DNA of 64,000 nt, taken from NCBI RefSeq assembly GCF_004343305.1, contig NZ_SMAF01000003.1:62001-126000 (forward strand), given 5' to 3'. A program made the position numbers and the translations under genes. The notes beneath the pieces were generated by a model. That model was not told where the DNA came from, did no database searches, and was given only the letters and a program-made list of their open reading frames with translations. This DNA comes from Pseudofulvimonas gallinarii (GTDB lineage Bacteria; Pseudomonadota; Gammaproteobacteria; Xanthomonadales; UBA2363). Positions 35,728 through 44,018 of this stretch are shown here, one piece after another; the first letter of the stretch is position 1; every line of letters begins with the position of its first letter.

Positions 35728-37953
35728 ATGACAGCCCTCACTTCGCCCCAGAAGCGTTTCCGCAGCCGTCTAGGCCTCGCCCTGATCGCCTTGCTGGCAG
35801 CAATGCCAGCCTTCGCGGCAAACGTCCTCCAGTCGGTGAGTTACACCGCTATCAGTGGTGGCCGGATCGACATCCGCCTGGATCTCGCGAATGGCACCAT
35901 CGATTCGCGCGATTTCGCGACCGACTCCCCGGCACGAATCGCCGTTGACCTGCTCGATACGAGCAATGCCTGGCGTGACCGTCGCCTCCCGGTTGGAAGC
36001 GGCGCGGTCAGTGCGGTTTCGGCAGTCGAATCCGGTGGGCGCACCCGACTGGTTGTCGACCTGCTGAGGCCGGCCAGCTATTCACTCCGGCAGGAAGGCA
36101 CCGCGCTCCTTCTGACGGTCGACCCGGGTGTGTCGGCCGGCGGCTCCGCAGCCCTGGCCGCCGTCACCGATCCGACGAAACGCGCGGCCATCGCGACCAG
36201 CAACGAACTCGACCGCGTCGACTTCCGTCGCGGCAAGGACGGCGAGGGTCGCATCCAGTTCGTGTTCACCGGCGAAAATGTCGCCGCGGACATGCGCGAA
36301 CTGGGCAACCGTCTGCAGCTTGAACTCGCCAACGTCCGGGTGCCGGAGCGCAATGCGCGCCGCCTGGATGTGACCGACTTCGCGACGCCGGTCCAGTTCG
36401 TCGACATCAAGCCCGTCGGTGACAGTGGCGCGCGGATTGAAATCGGGACCAGTGGCTCAGTGGAGACGCTGGCCTACCAGACCGGCAGCGAGTATGTGGT
36501 CGAAGTGGCGCCGAAGCGCGAGGTCTCGGCGGCGGAGCGGCGCAACCGCCCGCCGGAATATGCCGGCCAGCGTGTGACCTTCAACTTCCAGGATATTCCC
36601 GTGCGCTCGGTCCTGCAGCTTATCGCCGACGTCTCGGAACTCAATGTCGTCGTCGCTGACAGCGTGCAGGGCAACATCACGCTTCGCCTTGTGAATGTGC
36701 CCTGGGACCAGGCGCTCGACATCATTCTGCAGGCAAAGGGTCTGGACAAGCGCAGCCAGGGCAACGTGATCTGGGTCGCGCCGCAGCAGGAGATCGCGAC
36801 GCGTGAGAAGGAGATGGAAGATGCGCGTATCGCCATCGAGGAGCGCGCCGAACTGGTCACCGACTATATTCCGGTCAGCTTCGGCAACGCCGAAGACATC
36901 GCCAAACTGCTGACGGTCGAAAGCCAGCAGACCCAGGGCGCCTCGGGCAGCGGCGGCGGCTCGCAGTCGCGCGGATTCCTGTCCCCCCGAGGCAGTGTCT
37001 CGTTCGACCGCCGCACCAATACGCTGCTGGTCAGTGACATCCCGTCGAAGATCCAGGAGATCCGTGAGCTCGTCGCGCTGCTTGACCGACCCGTCCAGCA
37101 GGTGCTGATCGAATCGCGCATCGTGATCGCAAACGAAAACTTCGCCCGCGAACTGGGTGCCCGATTCGGCATAAGTGGCGCCAAGGAAGATGGCAACGGC
37201 AATGTGTTCAGCACGGCGGGCAGTGCGGCAGGGACGGACCGCATGAGTGCAATGGCTGTTCGCAACCGCTATACCGGGGTGAGCCGTGGATTGCCGGTGT
37301 ACGTTGCGCCCGAGGAGCCCGGTGATCCGATGCCTTCGCCAGGCCTGGGCGAGCGCCTGAACTTCAATCTGCCCGTGCAGACGGCTGGCGCCGGAAGCTT
37401 CGCGCTCGCGATCCTCGGTGCGGACTACCTGCTGGATCTGGAACTGTCCGCGCTGCAGGCGGAAGGCCGCGGTGAAGTGGTTTCCAACCCGCGCGTGATC
37501 ACGGCCAACCAGCAGGAAGCCATCATCAAGCAGGGTGACGAAATCGGTTACCAGACGACTCAGGTATCGGGTGGTGTCGCCCAGACGACGGTGAACTTCA
37601 AGGAAGTGGTGCTGGAGCTGAAGGTGACGCCGACCATCACGAACGACGGTCGCGTGTTCCTTGCGCTGGCGGTCAAGAAGGATGAAGTCGCCGAGCTGCT
37701 GCAGACGCCCCAGGGTGTGGTGCCCGCCATCACCAAGCGCGAGATCAATACCGCAGTGCTTGTCCAGGATGCCGAGACCGTTGTGCTGGGCGGCGTTTAC
37801 GAGATCAGCTCGCGCGAGGACCTGCAGAAGGTACCGTTCCTTGGAGACGTGCCGCTGCTTGGCAACCTGTTCCGGAACAAGAACAAGAGCACCTCCAAGG
37901 CGGAGCTGTTGATTTTCGTGACACCGAAGCTGTTGCGTGACACGCTGCAGTGA
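35728..37953 (+). CDS. pilQ: Type IV pilus secretin PilQ
   Basis: Outer-membrane channel for the pilus, 741 residues. Signal peptide (LGLALIALLAAMPAFAA), two AMIN domains (about 28-125 and 165-245) for peptidoglycan binding, a secretin N0 domain (VTFNFQDIPVRSVLQLIADVSELNVVV), an N1 domain, then the secretin core with VPFLGDVPLLGNLFRNKNKSTSKAELLIFVTPKLL at the end. GTG 35713, which overlaps the pilP stop, is an alternative start adding five residues; ATG 35728 fits the signal peptide better. Confidence 0.96.
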   Translation: MTALTSPQKRFRSRLGLALIALLAAMPAFAANVLQSVSYTAISGGRIDIRLDLANGTIDSRDFATDSPARIAVDLLDTSNAWRDRRLPVGSGAVSAVSAVESGGRTRLVVDLLRPASYSLRQEGTALLLTVDPGVSAGGSAALAAVTDPTKRAAIATSNELDRVDFRRGKDGEGRIQFVFTGENVAADMRELGNRLQLELANVRVPERNARRLDVTDFATPVQFVDIKPVGDSGARIEIGTSGSVETLAYQTGSEYVVEVAPKREVSAAERRNRPPEYAGQRVTFNFQDIPVRSVLQLIADVSELNVVVADSVQGNITLRLVNVPWDQALDIILQAKGLDKRSQGNVIWVAPQQEIATREKEMEDARIAIEERAELVTDYIPVSFGNAEDIAKLLTVESQQTQGASGSGGGSQSRGFLSPRGSVSFDRRTNTLLVSDIPSKIQEIRELVALLDRPVQQVLIESRIVIANENFARELGARFGISGAKEDGNGNVFSTAGSAAGTDRMSAMAVRNRYTGVSRGLPVYVAPEEPGDPMPSPGLGERLNFNLPVQTAGAGSFALAILGADYLLDLELSALQAEGRGEVVSNPRVITANQQEAIIKQGDEIGYQTTQVSGGVAQTTVNFKEVVLELKVTPTITNDGRVFLALAVKKDEVAELLQTPQGVVPAITKREINTAVLVQDAETVVLGGVYEISSREDLQKVPFLGDVPLLGNLFRNKNKSTSKAELLIFVTPKLLRDTLQ

Positions 37954-37996
37954 CGGTTTGTCGGTACCCATTTGGTTGACAGGTTTGGAGAACACG

Positions 37997-40576
37997 ATGA
38001 TGCGCGCCCTCCTAAGGCTCGTTCCAATTCTTTCCTGCCTCGGGCTGGTAGCCTGCGGCGGCGGTGGTGGTGACAGCGGTGGTGCGGCGCAGCCGCCCCA
38101 GCCTGTCGCCCTGAGTGTCAACGTTGGCAGCAGCAGCCTCGGTGTCACATCGATCACTGACGTAGTGGTAAACGTCTCCCGCAGGGGAACCGGTGTGCCT
38201 GACGGCACGCCCGTGACCCTGAGCGTCGATCAGCCCAGCATGGGTCAGGTTGGTGCGGCGACCGGCGAGAACCAGAGCTTCAACAATTCGGCCAGCGCGC
38301 CAACGACGGGTGGGCAGGCGCGATTCCGCTTCAAGAGCAGCACGGCGACGGGTACCGTCCAGCTGCGTGCATCGATTGCGGATCCGGGGGCCCAGCCCGC
38401 CACCGCAACGATCAGCCTGAATGGCGGTCCGAGCAACGACACCCGCCTTACGCTGCAGGCGAATCGTCAGACCATTCCGGTGAATGCCGAAGGCCTGCCG
38501 CCATCCTGCCGCGACTTCCCTTATCAGGCAGAGGTCACCGTTACCTGGCGTAACCTTCGTGGCGAACTCGTGACCGCGCCGGAAGACGAGGAAGCCATGC
38601 GTGCCGTGTGGACTTCCGAGGACAACGTGGGCGCGCTATCGACACCGGACGATCCCGATACGGACGAGAACGAATGCGAGATGTATTTCGCCTCGACCCG
38701 TGTCGTCATGAACGCCGGTCGGGGTACGGTGCTGGTCCGCTCTCTGGGGAATGCCGGCTCAGGCCGCCTGACCGTATCGGTTGTCGACCAGGATACCGGT
38801 GAGAACCTCAGTGCGGAAATGCCGTTCACGATGACGTCCGGCGTGCCGGGAATCCCGGGTACCGTTCGTGTCGCGCAGGAAGGTCCCCCGGCCTACGTCC
38901 AGGGTTCCGGCGGCAGCACCAGCCGGCAGTTGCGGATCTTCGTCGACGACGGTGCGGGAAATCCTGTCCCTAACCCGGTGTCGGGCAGCACCAGCTACAA
39001 CAATGTTCGTCTCGAGATTCTCGATCAGGAGGGTGAGCGCCTCAGCGTCACGACCGCGGCAGGGGTGACCCAGGAAGGCCACACCGTGTCCACGCGCACC
39101 TTCAACGGCGTTGCCGGCGCACTTTTCCGGACCGCCAACCGGCAGGGTATCGTCCGCATCCGCGCGACGGCTGATCGCGCTGACAACAACGTCGACAACG
39201 GCATCACCGATCCGGTCGTCGGCGAGGGCTCGGTCGTCGTATCCGACGGCCAGCTCTTCAGCGTCACCCTGACGACCCCGGTCATGGATTCCCTCTTCGT
39301 GAACAGGACCCATGTCCTGTTGCCCGAAGACGACGACGAGAATGCACCCGCGGATGGCACCTACAGCCTGATCGTGAGCGCCATCGCCACCGACCGCATG
39401 GGCAATCCGGTACTGCCCGGCACGACCCTGCAGTTCGGCCTGATCGACAGCCCGCTGGCCGCCAACGGCAACTTCGCGCTGTTTGGAATGAACGGCGATC
39501 CGCAAGAGGGCGGCACGCTCTTCAGCGCATCCAATGGCGCCTTCACCACCGCCGGCGGTGGTGTCGGCCCGGGCGACACCCTTGTCCTGTTCGGCAAGGA
39601 TGTCACCGGCAATGAAGACCTTGAAGGATCGCGCGTGGTGCAGTCTGTCAGCAGCGCGACGAGCCTGAGCGTGACGCGTCGATTCAACTTCAACGACCAC
39701 ACGGGCCAGAGCGTCAACCGCGGGCCGGTCGTGCCATATGCCATCGGACGCGCACAGGTCGGCAACATCCACGAGTCCGCCCGTACCAACGCCAATGGCG
39801 TTGCAACGGTCTACATGAACTACCCCGTGACCCATCTGGGCCGCGCAGCCATCGTCTGGGTCCAGGGCAATGGCGCAGTGGTGTCCGGCGAGCCGAAGAC
39901 GGTTGGTGATGTCGAGTTCTACAGCTTCGCAGGCCTGGCGCCGGCGCAGCTGATGGCTGCACCGGAGTCCATCACCGCCAATCAGGCGTCGCATGTCATG
40001 GTGTGCCTGAGCGATGCGCGTGGTGAAGCCATGCGTGGTGCGAGCATCGGTTTTGCCTTCCAGGGCCTGACCTCGGGCAGTGGCAGCATCACCGGTCAGG
40101 GCTCCAGCGGGGTGGTCGGTCCGACGGATGCGAGCGGTTGTGTCGGCGTCACCGCAGTGACGACGGGTATCCAGGCGGGTGGTGGCAACCCGTCTCTGGT
40201 GTTCTTCGTTGGCGGTGCACAAGCGGTTGTCGAAATCGTCGGCGGCGAGGAACCGGAAGACCCAGGCTCCACTGAAACGGTTACGCTGACGGTGAACATC
40301 ACCGGCGAGACCGGCAACGTGCAGCTGAGCAGTTCGGAAAACAGCTTCTCGCCGCCGCGCCCCAGTGGTCTGGCAACCTGCGAAAGGACGAGTACGGCCG
40401 CTCCGACCACGACCTGCACTTACGAAATCGTCCTCGGGCGCAGCGTCGGGCTTACCGCAATGCCCACCGGCGGAAGTGCCTTCGGTGCCTGGTCGGGTGA
40501 CTGTGCAGGGGGTGCGGCGACAGTGTCGCAGCTGATGAACGGCGATCGCAGCTGCACTGCGAACTTCGTGCCGTAG
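37997..40576 (+). CDS. pilQ-linked lipoprotein with Ig-like domains
   Basis: 859 residues. Lipobox LVACGGGGG at about residues 17-20, then beta-rich repeats of the bacterial Ig-like (Big) kind, for example YSLIVSAIATDRMGNPVLPGTTLQF...TNANGVATVYMNYP and VCLSDARGEAMRGASIGF...DASGCVGVTAVTTG. The last 90 residues resemble the divergent InlB B-repeat (VGLTAMPTGGSAFGAWSGDCAG...CTANF). It starts 43 bases after pilQ with GGAG before the ATG and no convincing promoter, and ends at a terminator, so it looks like the sixth gene of the pilus transcript, where aroK-aroB often stand in other gammaproteobacteria. A surface or periplasmic helper of pili is possible; function unknown. Confidence 0.78.
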   Translation: MMRALLRLVPILSCLGLVACGGGGGDSGGAAQPPQPVALSVNVGSSSLGVTSITDVVVNVSRRGTGVPDGTPVTLSVDQPSMGQVGAATGENQSFNNSASAPTTGGQARFRFKSSTATGTVQLRASIADPGAQPATATISLNGGPSNDTRLTLQANRQTIPVNAEGLPPSCRDFPYQAEVTVTWRNLRGELVTAPEDEEAMRAVWTSEDNVGALSTPDDPDTDENECEMYFASTRVVMNAGRGTVLVRSLGNAGSGRLTVSVVDQDTGENLSAEMPFTMTSGVPGIPGTVRVAQEGPPAYVQGSGGSTSRQLRIFVDDGAGNPVPNPVSGSTSYNNVRLEILDQEGERLSVTTAAGVTQEGHTVSTRTFNGVAGALFRTANRQGIVRIRATADRADNNVDNGITDPVVGEGSVVVSDGQLFSVTLTTPVMDSLFVNRTHVLLPEDDDENAPADGTYSLIVSAIATDRMGNPVLPGTTLQFGLIDSPLAANGNFALFGMNGDPQEGGTLFSASNGAFTTAGGGVGPGDTLVLFGKDVTGNEDLEGSRVVQSVSSATSLSVTRRFNFNDHTGQSVNRGPVVPYAIGRAQVGNIHESARTNANGVATVYMNYPVTHLGRAAIVWVQGNGAVVSGEPKTVGDVEFYSFAGLAPAQLMAAPESITANQASHVMVCLSDARGEAMRGASIGFAFQGLTSGSGSITGQGSSGVVGPTDASGCVGVTAVTTGIQAGGGNPSLVFFVGGAQAVVEIVGGEEPEDPGSTETVTLTVNITGETGNVQLSSSENSFSPPRPSGLATCERTSTAAPTTTCTYEIVLGRSVGLTAMPTGGSAFGAWSGDCAGGAATVSQLMNGDRSCTANFVP

Positions 40577-40606
40577 TCTTTGAAAAGCGGTGAACGGTTG
40601 TAACGG

Positions 40607-40631
40607 AACGGCGGCCAATGGCCGCCGTTTT
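40607..40631 (+). terminator. Intrinsic terminator after the pilus region
   Basis: Perfect 10-bp stem AACGGCGGCC (40607-40616) / GGCCGCCGTT (40620-40629) with a 3-base loop and a short T run. It closes the pilMNOPQ-lipoprotein unit. Confidence 0.8.
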
Positions 40632-40669
40632 GCTACATTCGCTTCTCCGGAGCGAGGCACAGAGAGTCC

Positions 40670-41959
40670 ATGGCACTGCACACCAAGCTGTTGATCGGCT
40701 TCCTTGTTGGCCTGATCGGTGGCCTGATCGTGAACTTTACTGCTGGCGGTGACGCCGACTGGGTGGTCTGGCTGACCGGTTACGTCACGCAGCCCGTCGG
40801 CACCATCTTCCTGCGCCTGCTCTTCATGCTGGTCATACCGCTGCTGTTCTCGGCGCTGGTGGTCGGTGTGGCGGAAATGGGCGACGTCCGTGCACTGGGA
40901 CGGATCGGCTGGAAGACGCTGGCCTATTCCGCGCTGGTCTCCGCCGTCGCGGTGGTCATCGGCATGACCCTCGTCAACGTCCTCAAACCGGGCAATGGTG
41001 TCGATCCGGCCGTTGCCGAGCGCCTGCTGGGCGATGCCGCGGATCGGGCGCAATCCATCGTGACATCGGCGCGCGAAGGGGCCAGTGGCGTGATGATGCT
41101 GGTGCAGATCGTTCCGGACAATGTCATCCGTGCCGCCGCAAGCAACGACGTCCTGGCGGTGATGTTCTTCGCGCTCATGTTCGGCATCGGGCTGGTGCTG
41201 GCGCGTGGGCGCCCGGGGACCGAAGCCTTGAAGGGTGCCATCGAAGGGCTGTTCGAGGTCATGATGACCCTGATCAACCTGGTCATCCGGTTCGCGCCCT
41301 ACGCCGTGGCCTGCCTGGTCTTCAACCTTGCCGCGCTGTTCGGCTGGGATCTGCTCATCCGGTTGGGTGCGTATGCAGGTGTCGTCCTCTTGGCATTGGC
41401 CCTGCACTTCGTTGTTGTCTATACGTTGGCGGTGAAGTATCTCGGGGGCATGTCGCCGGGGTTCTTCTTCCGCGGCGTGCAGGAGGCCGTGCTGGTCGCG
41501 TTCTCGACCTCGTCCAGCAATGCCACGCTGCCAACCGCCCTCAAGGTGGCGGAAGAGAACCTCAAGTTGCCGCACAAGATCTCGCGTTTCGTCCTGACTG
41601 TGGGCGCGACCGCGAACCAGAATGGCACCGCGCTGTTTGAAGGTGTGACGGTGTTGTTCCTTGCCCAGTTCTTTGGCGTCGACCTGAGTTTCCAGCAGCA
41701 GCTGCTGGTCATGATGGTCTGCATTCTCGGTGGCATCGGTACCGCTGGTGTGCCTTCCGGCTCACTGCCGGTGATTGCCATGATCTGCGCGATGGTTGGC
41801 ATTCCTCCGGAAGGCATTGGTCTGATCCTGGGCGTCGACCGGCTGCTCGACATGTCGCGCACCGTGCTCAATGTCACCGGTGATCTGACGGCAGCGGTGG
41901 TGGTTTCCCGTGGCGAATCGGACCTGCCCGATGCAGCCGTGGCGGAGACGACTGGCTAG
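40670..41959 (+). CDS. Dicarboxylate/amino acid:cation symporter (DAACS family)
   Basis: Secondary transporter of the inner membrane for C4-dicarboxylates or glutamate/aspartate. 429 residues with eight membrane segments and two re-entrant loops. The first loop has FSTSSSNATLPTAL, the Ser-rich signature; the seventh segment has GATANQNGTALFEG (NMDGT-like, here NQNGT), and the second loop has GGIGTAGVPSGSLPV. DctA, GltP and GltT are the relatives; the NQNGT variant does not settle the substrate. It follows the terminator and has its own transcript. Confidence 0.9.
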   Translation: MALHTKLLIGFLVGLIGGLIVNFTAGGDADWVVWLTGYVTQPVGTIFLRLLFMLVIPLLFSALVVGVAEMGDVRALGRIGWKTLAYSALVSAVAVVIGMTLVNVLKPGNGVDPAVAERLLGDAADRAQSIVTSAREGASGVMMLVQIVPDNVIRAAASNDVLAVMFFALMFGIGLVLARGRPGTEALKGAIEGLFEVMMTLINLVIRFAPYAVACLVFNLAALFGWDLLIRLGAYAGVVLLALALHFVVVYTLAVKYLGGMSPGFFFRGVQEAVLVAFSTSSSNATLPTALKVAEENLKLPHKISRFVLTVGATANQNGTALFEGVTVLFLAQFFGVDLSFQQQLLVMMVCILGGIGTAGVPSGSLPVIAMICAMVGIPPEGIGLILGVDRLLDMSRTVLNVTGDLTAAVVVSRGESDLPDAAVAETTG

Positions 41960-41966
41960 GCTGCGG

Positions 41967-44012
41967 ATGGCATCGGGCACGGCAGTCCTCCTGTCAGGGC
42001 TGCTGTGCCCACGCATCGCCAGCCCTGAGCCACCACCCTGGGCCTACTGGTCCGATCCGCTCGTCCTGTCACGCCATCGCGATGACCATGCGGTGGTCCT
42101 GTATTCCACCTTCAGTCCGGTGCCGTGCGCATACGGCCCCGATGGCGCAGTCGAGCCGGGCGCCTTGGAATGCCGCTACGACCATCTGTATCGCCCGCTT
42201 GGACGGCATCGCGAGCTGCGCCTAGAAGGTGACGAGCTGCTATTGGTGGATGAGCAAGGCGCCGGCGCACTCGTCCGCGCGTGGCTGACGACCGGCGATG
42301 GCTTCAGTGCCGACTTTCCCGCCGCACTGCGCCTGCGTATCCGGTTGGACGGGAGTCCGGATCCGTTCGTCGATATCGCGCTGAACGACTGGTTCGCAGG
42401 CGATGTCTCCCCGCACCTGGCGCCCCTTGCCGGCAACAGGCATTCTGCGGCCGGCGCCGGCTTCAATCTCGTACCGGTAGTGTTCAATGCCGGGATGACA
42501 ATCAGCCTCGCCGGTGGCGATCAGGCGATCGATGCGAACAGGGTCTGGTACCAGTTCAACATCCATCGTGTAGCGGCTGACGTCGAAATCGGCGCGTCCG
42601 GATTTCCGGCCGATTGGCCGGCGCTGCACGCATTCATCAGCACGACACCGGGGGCGTACCCGTGGCCCGGGGCACCCGCTTGGGTGAGCGGGCAGCGCAC
42701 GATCAAGCCGGGTGTCGAGGAAACGCTGCTCGAACAGGCCGGGTCCGACTCGCTGCTCGGCCTCCGGTTGCGCGTTCCCGACGGGGTGGACGGGTCGTCG
42801 CTCCGTCTTCGGATGCGCTTCGATGAGGGTTCCGACATCGACCATCCACTGACCGACTGGTTCGGCATGGGCAGCGAACCGACCGAGGCGCCGAGGTCCC
42901 TGCTGGTCGGTCTGGACGACGACGGATTCGCCTATCTGTTCTGGCCCATGCCATTCCACAGTCAGGCGAGCGTGCGCCTTCTGCAAGCCGGACGAGGCGG
43001 CGAAGTGACTGTCGATTACGCCTACGTGCTGGACGGCAGACCTGCGCCCGAAGACGCCATGCATTTCGGTATCCGCGTTGCGGACCAGTGCATCGGCACC
43101 GGCCGGCACCAGAGTGACCTGTCGCTGCTTGCCCTTGGTGGCCGCGGTCGCTGGCTCGGACTGTCGACCCGCCAGCACAACCTGCTGTCCGACAACGCGA
43201 ACTATCTCGAAGGGGACGAGCGCATCCATATCGACGGCAGCGCCCATCCGGCCTTGCACGGAACCGGCAACGAGGACTTCTACAACGCCGGCTTCTATTT
43301 CGATCATGGCGGCTACGGCTACCCCTTTGCCGCGCCCATGACCGGCGCCCCCTGGCATCAGCGCGTCGCTGGTACGCCGGTGGCGTCGCGCATGTATCGC
43401 CTGTTGCTGGCCGATGCCGTTCCGTTCCGCTCCAGCCTTGATGTCCGGCTGGAACGCGGCGCCTATGGCGACCAGGCCATGTGCGCCGACGCGACGGCCT
43501 GGTTCTATCACGAACCCGGGCGGGCGATGCTACCGGTCTCGACGCTGGACCTGGTATCGGCTTCGAGCATTCAGGCAAGTCATTACGTTGCCCCGGCGTC
43601 GGCGTCATGCAGCGACCTGTCATCGCACTACATCGACGAGCCACCGACCCAGCGAAGCGGCCGCGTCTGCCGCTTCAGCGAGGGAACTTCATCGTTCCGG
43701 TTCCATCTGCGCAATCGGGCGCAGAGGCTGTGGCTGCGAAGACGCTTCGACGCGCTGGAGGGTGGCCAGGCGGCCATCGTGGTCGTCAATGGCCAGGAGG
43801 CCGGCAGGTTCCCATATGCGCCGAAACAGCCGTGGCGGCGCTGGCAGGAAGTGGATCTGCCCCTGGCAATGCCGCCGCAGCCTGCGGGCTCGATGCTGGA
43901 CATCCGGATCGTCCCCATCGACAGCGCAGCACTGTTCACCGAGGCGGCATACACGCTGCTCGCGCCACCTGGCGATCTGCTGCACGCCGATGGTTTCGAT
44001 CCGGTCCGCTGA
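41967..44012 (+). CDS. Secreted DUF2961 / GH172-like glycoside hydrolase
   Basis: 681 residues with a signal peptide (ASGTAVLLSGLLCPRIASPE). The double jelly-roll family known as DUF2961, now GH172 (fructofuranosidases and arabinofuranosidases), is recognised from ALRLRIRLDGSPDPFVDIALNDWFAGD, FWPMPFHSQASVRL and HGTGNEDFYNAGFYF, the last holding the conserved Glu of the G-T-E-D-type motif. The protein ends in GDLLHADGFDPVR, a tail shared with other secreted proteins in this window. Start ATG 41967 fits the signal peptide; a start at 41910 would overlap the symporter. It converges with the SpoIID-like gene, six bases apart. Substrate not known. Confidence 0.8.
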   Translation: MASGTAVLLSGLLCPRIASPEPPPWAYWSDPLVLSRHRDDHAVVLYSTFSPVPCAYGPDGAVEPGALECRYDHLYRPLGRHRELRLEGDELLLVDEQGAGALVRAWLTTGDGFSADFPAALRLRIRLDGSPDPFVDIALNDWFAGDVSPHLAPLAGNRHSAAGAGFNLVPVVFNAGMTISLAGGDQAIDANRVWYQFNIHRVAADVEIGASGFPADWPALHAFISTTPGAYPWPGAPAWVSGQRTIKPGVEETLLEQAGSDSLLGLRLRVPDGVDGSSLRLRMRFDEGSDIDHPLTDWFGMGSEPTEAPRSLLVGLDDDGFAYLFWPMPFHSQASVRLLQAGRGGEVTVDYAYVLDGRPAPEDAMHFGIRVADQCIGTGRHQSDLSLLALGGRGRWLGLSTRQHNLLSDNANYLEGDERIHIDGSAHPALHGTGNEDFYNAGFYFDHGGYGYPFAAPMTGAPWHQRVAGTPVASRMYRLLLADAVPFRSSLDVRLERGAYGDQAMCADATAWFYHEPGRAMLPVSTLDLVSASSIQASHYVAPASASCSDLSSHYIDEPPTQRSGRVCRFSEGTSSFRFHLRNRAQRLWLRRRFDALEGGQAAIVVVNGQEAGRFPYAPKQPWRRWQEVDLPLAMPPQPAGSMLDIRIVPIDSAALFTEAAYTLLAPPGDLLHADGFDPVR

Positions 44013-44018
44013 CCGCGT

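Noticed and set aside
37976-37981. Perfect TTGACA -35 hexamer between pilQ and the lipoprotein
   Set aside because: No -10 lies 16-18 bases downstream; that position is inside the coding start. Taken as chance.
38759-41575. Minus-strand open frame of 938 codons across the lipoprotein and symporter
   Set aside because: It spans two clear genes and an intrinsic terminator and its product has a His/Asp/Arg-rich, domain-free composition.
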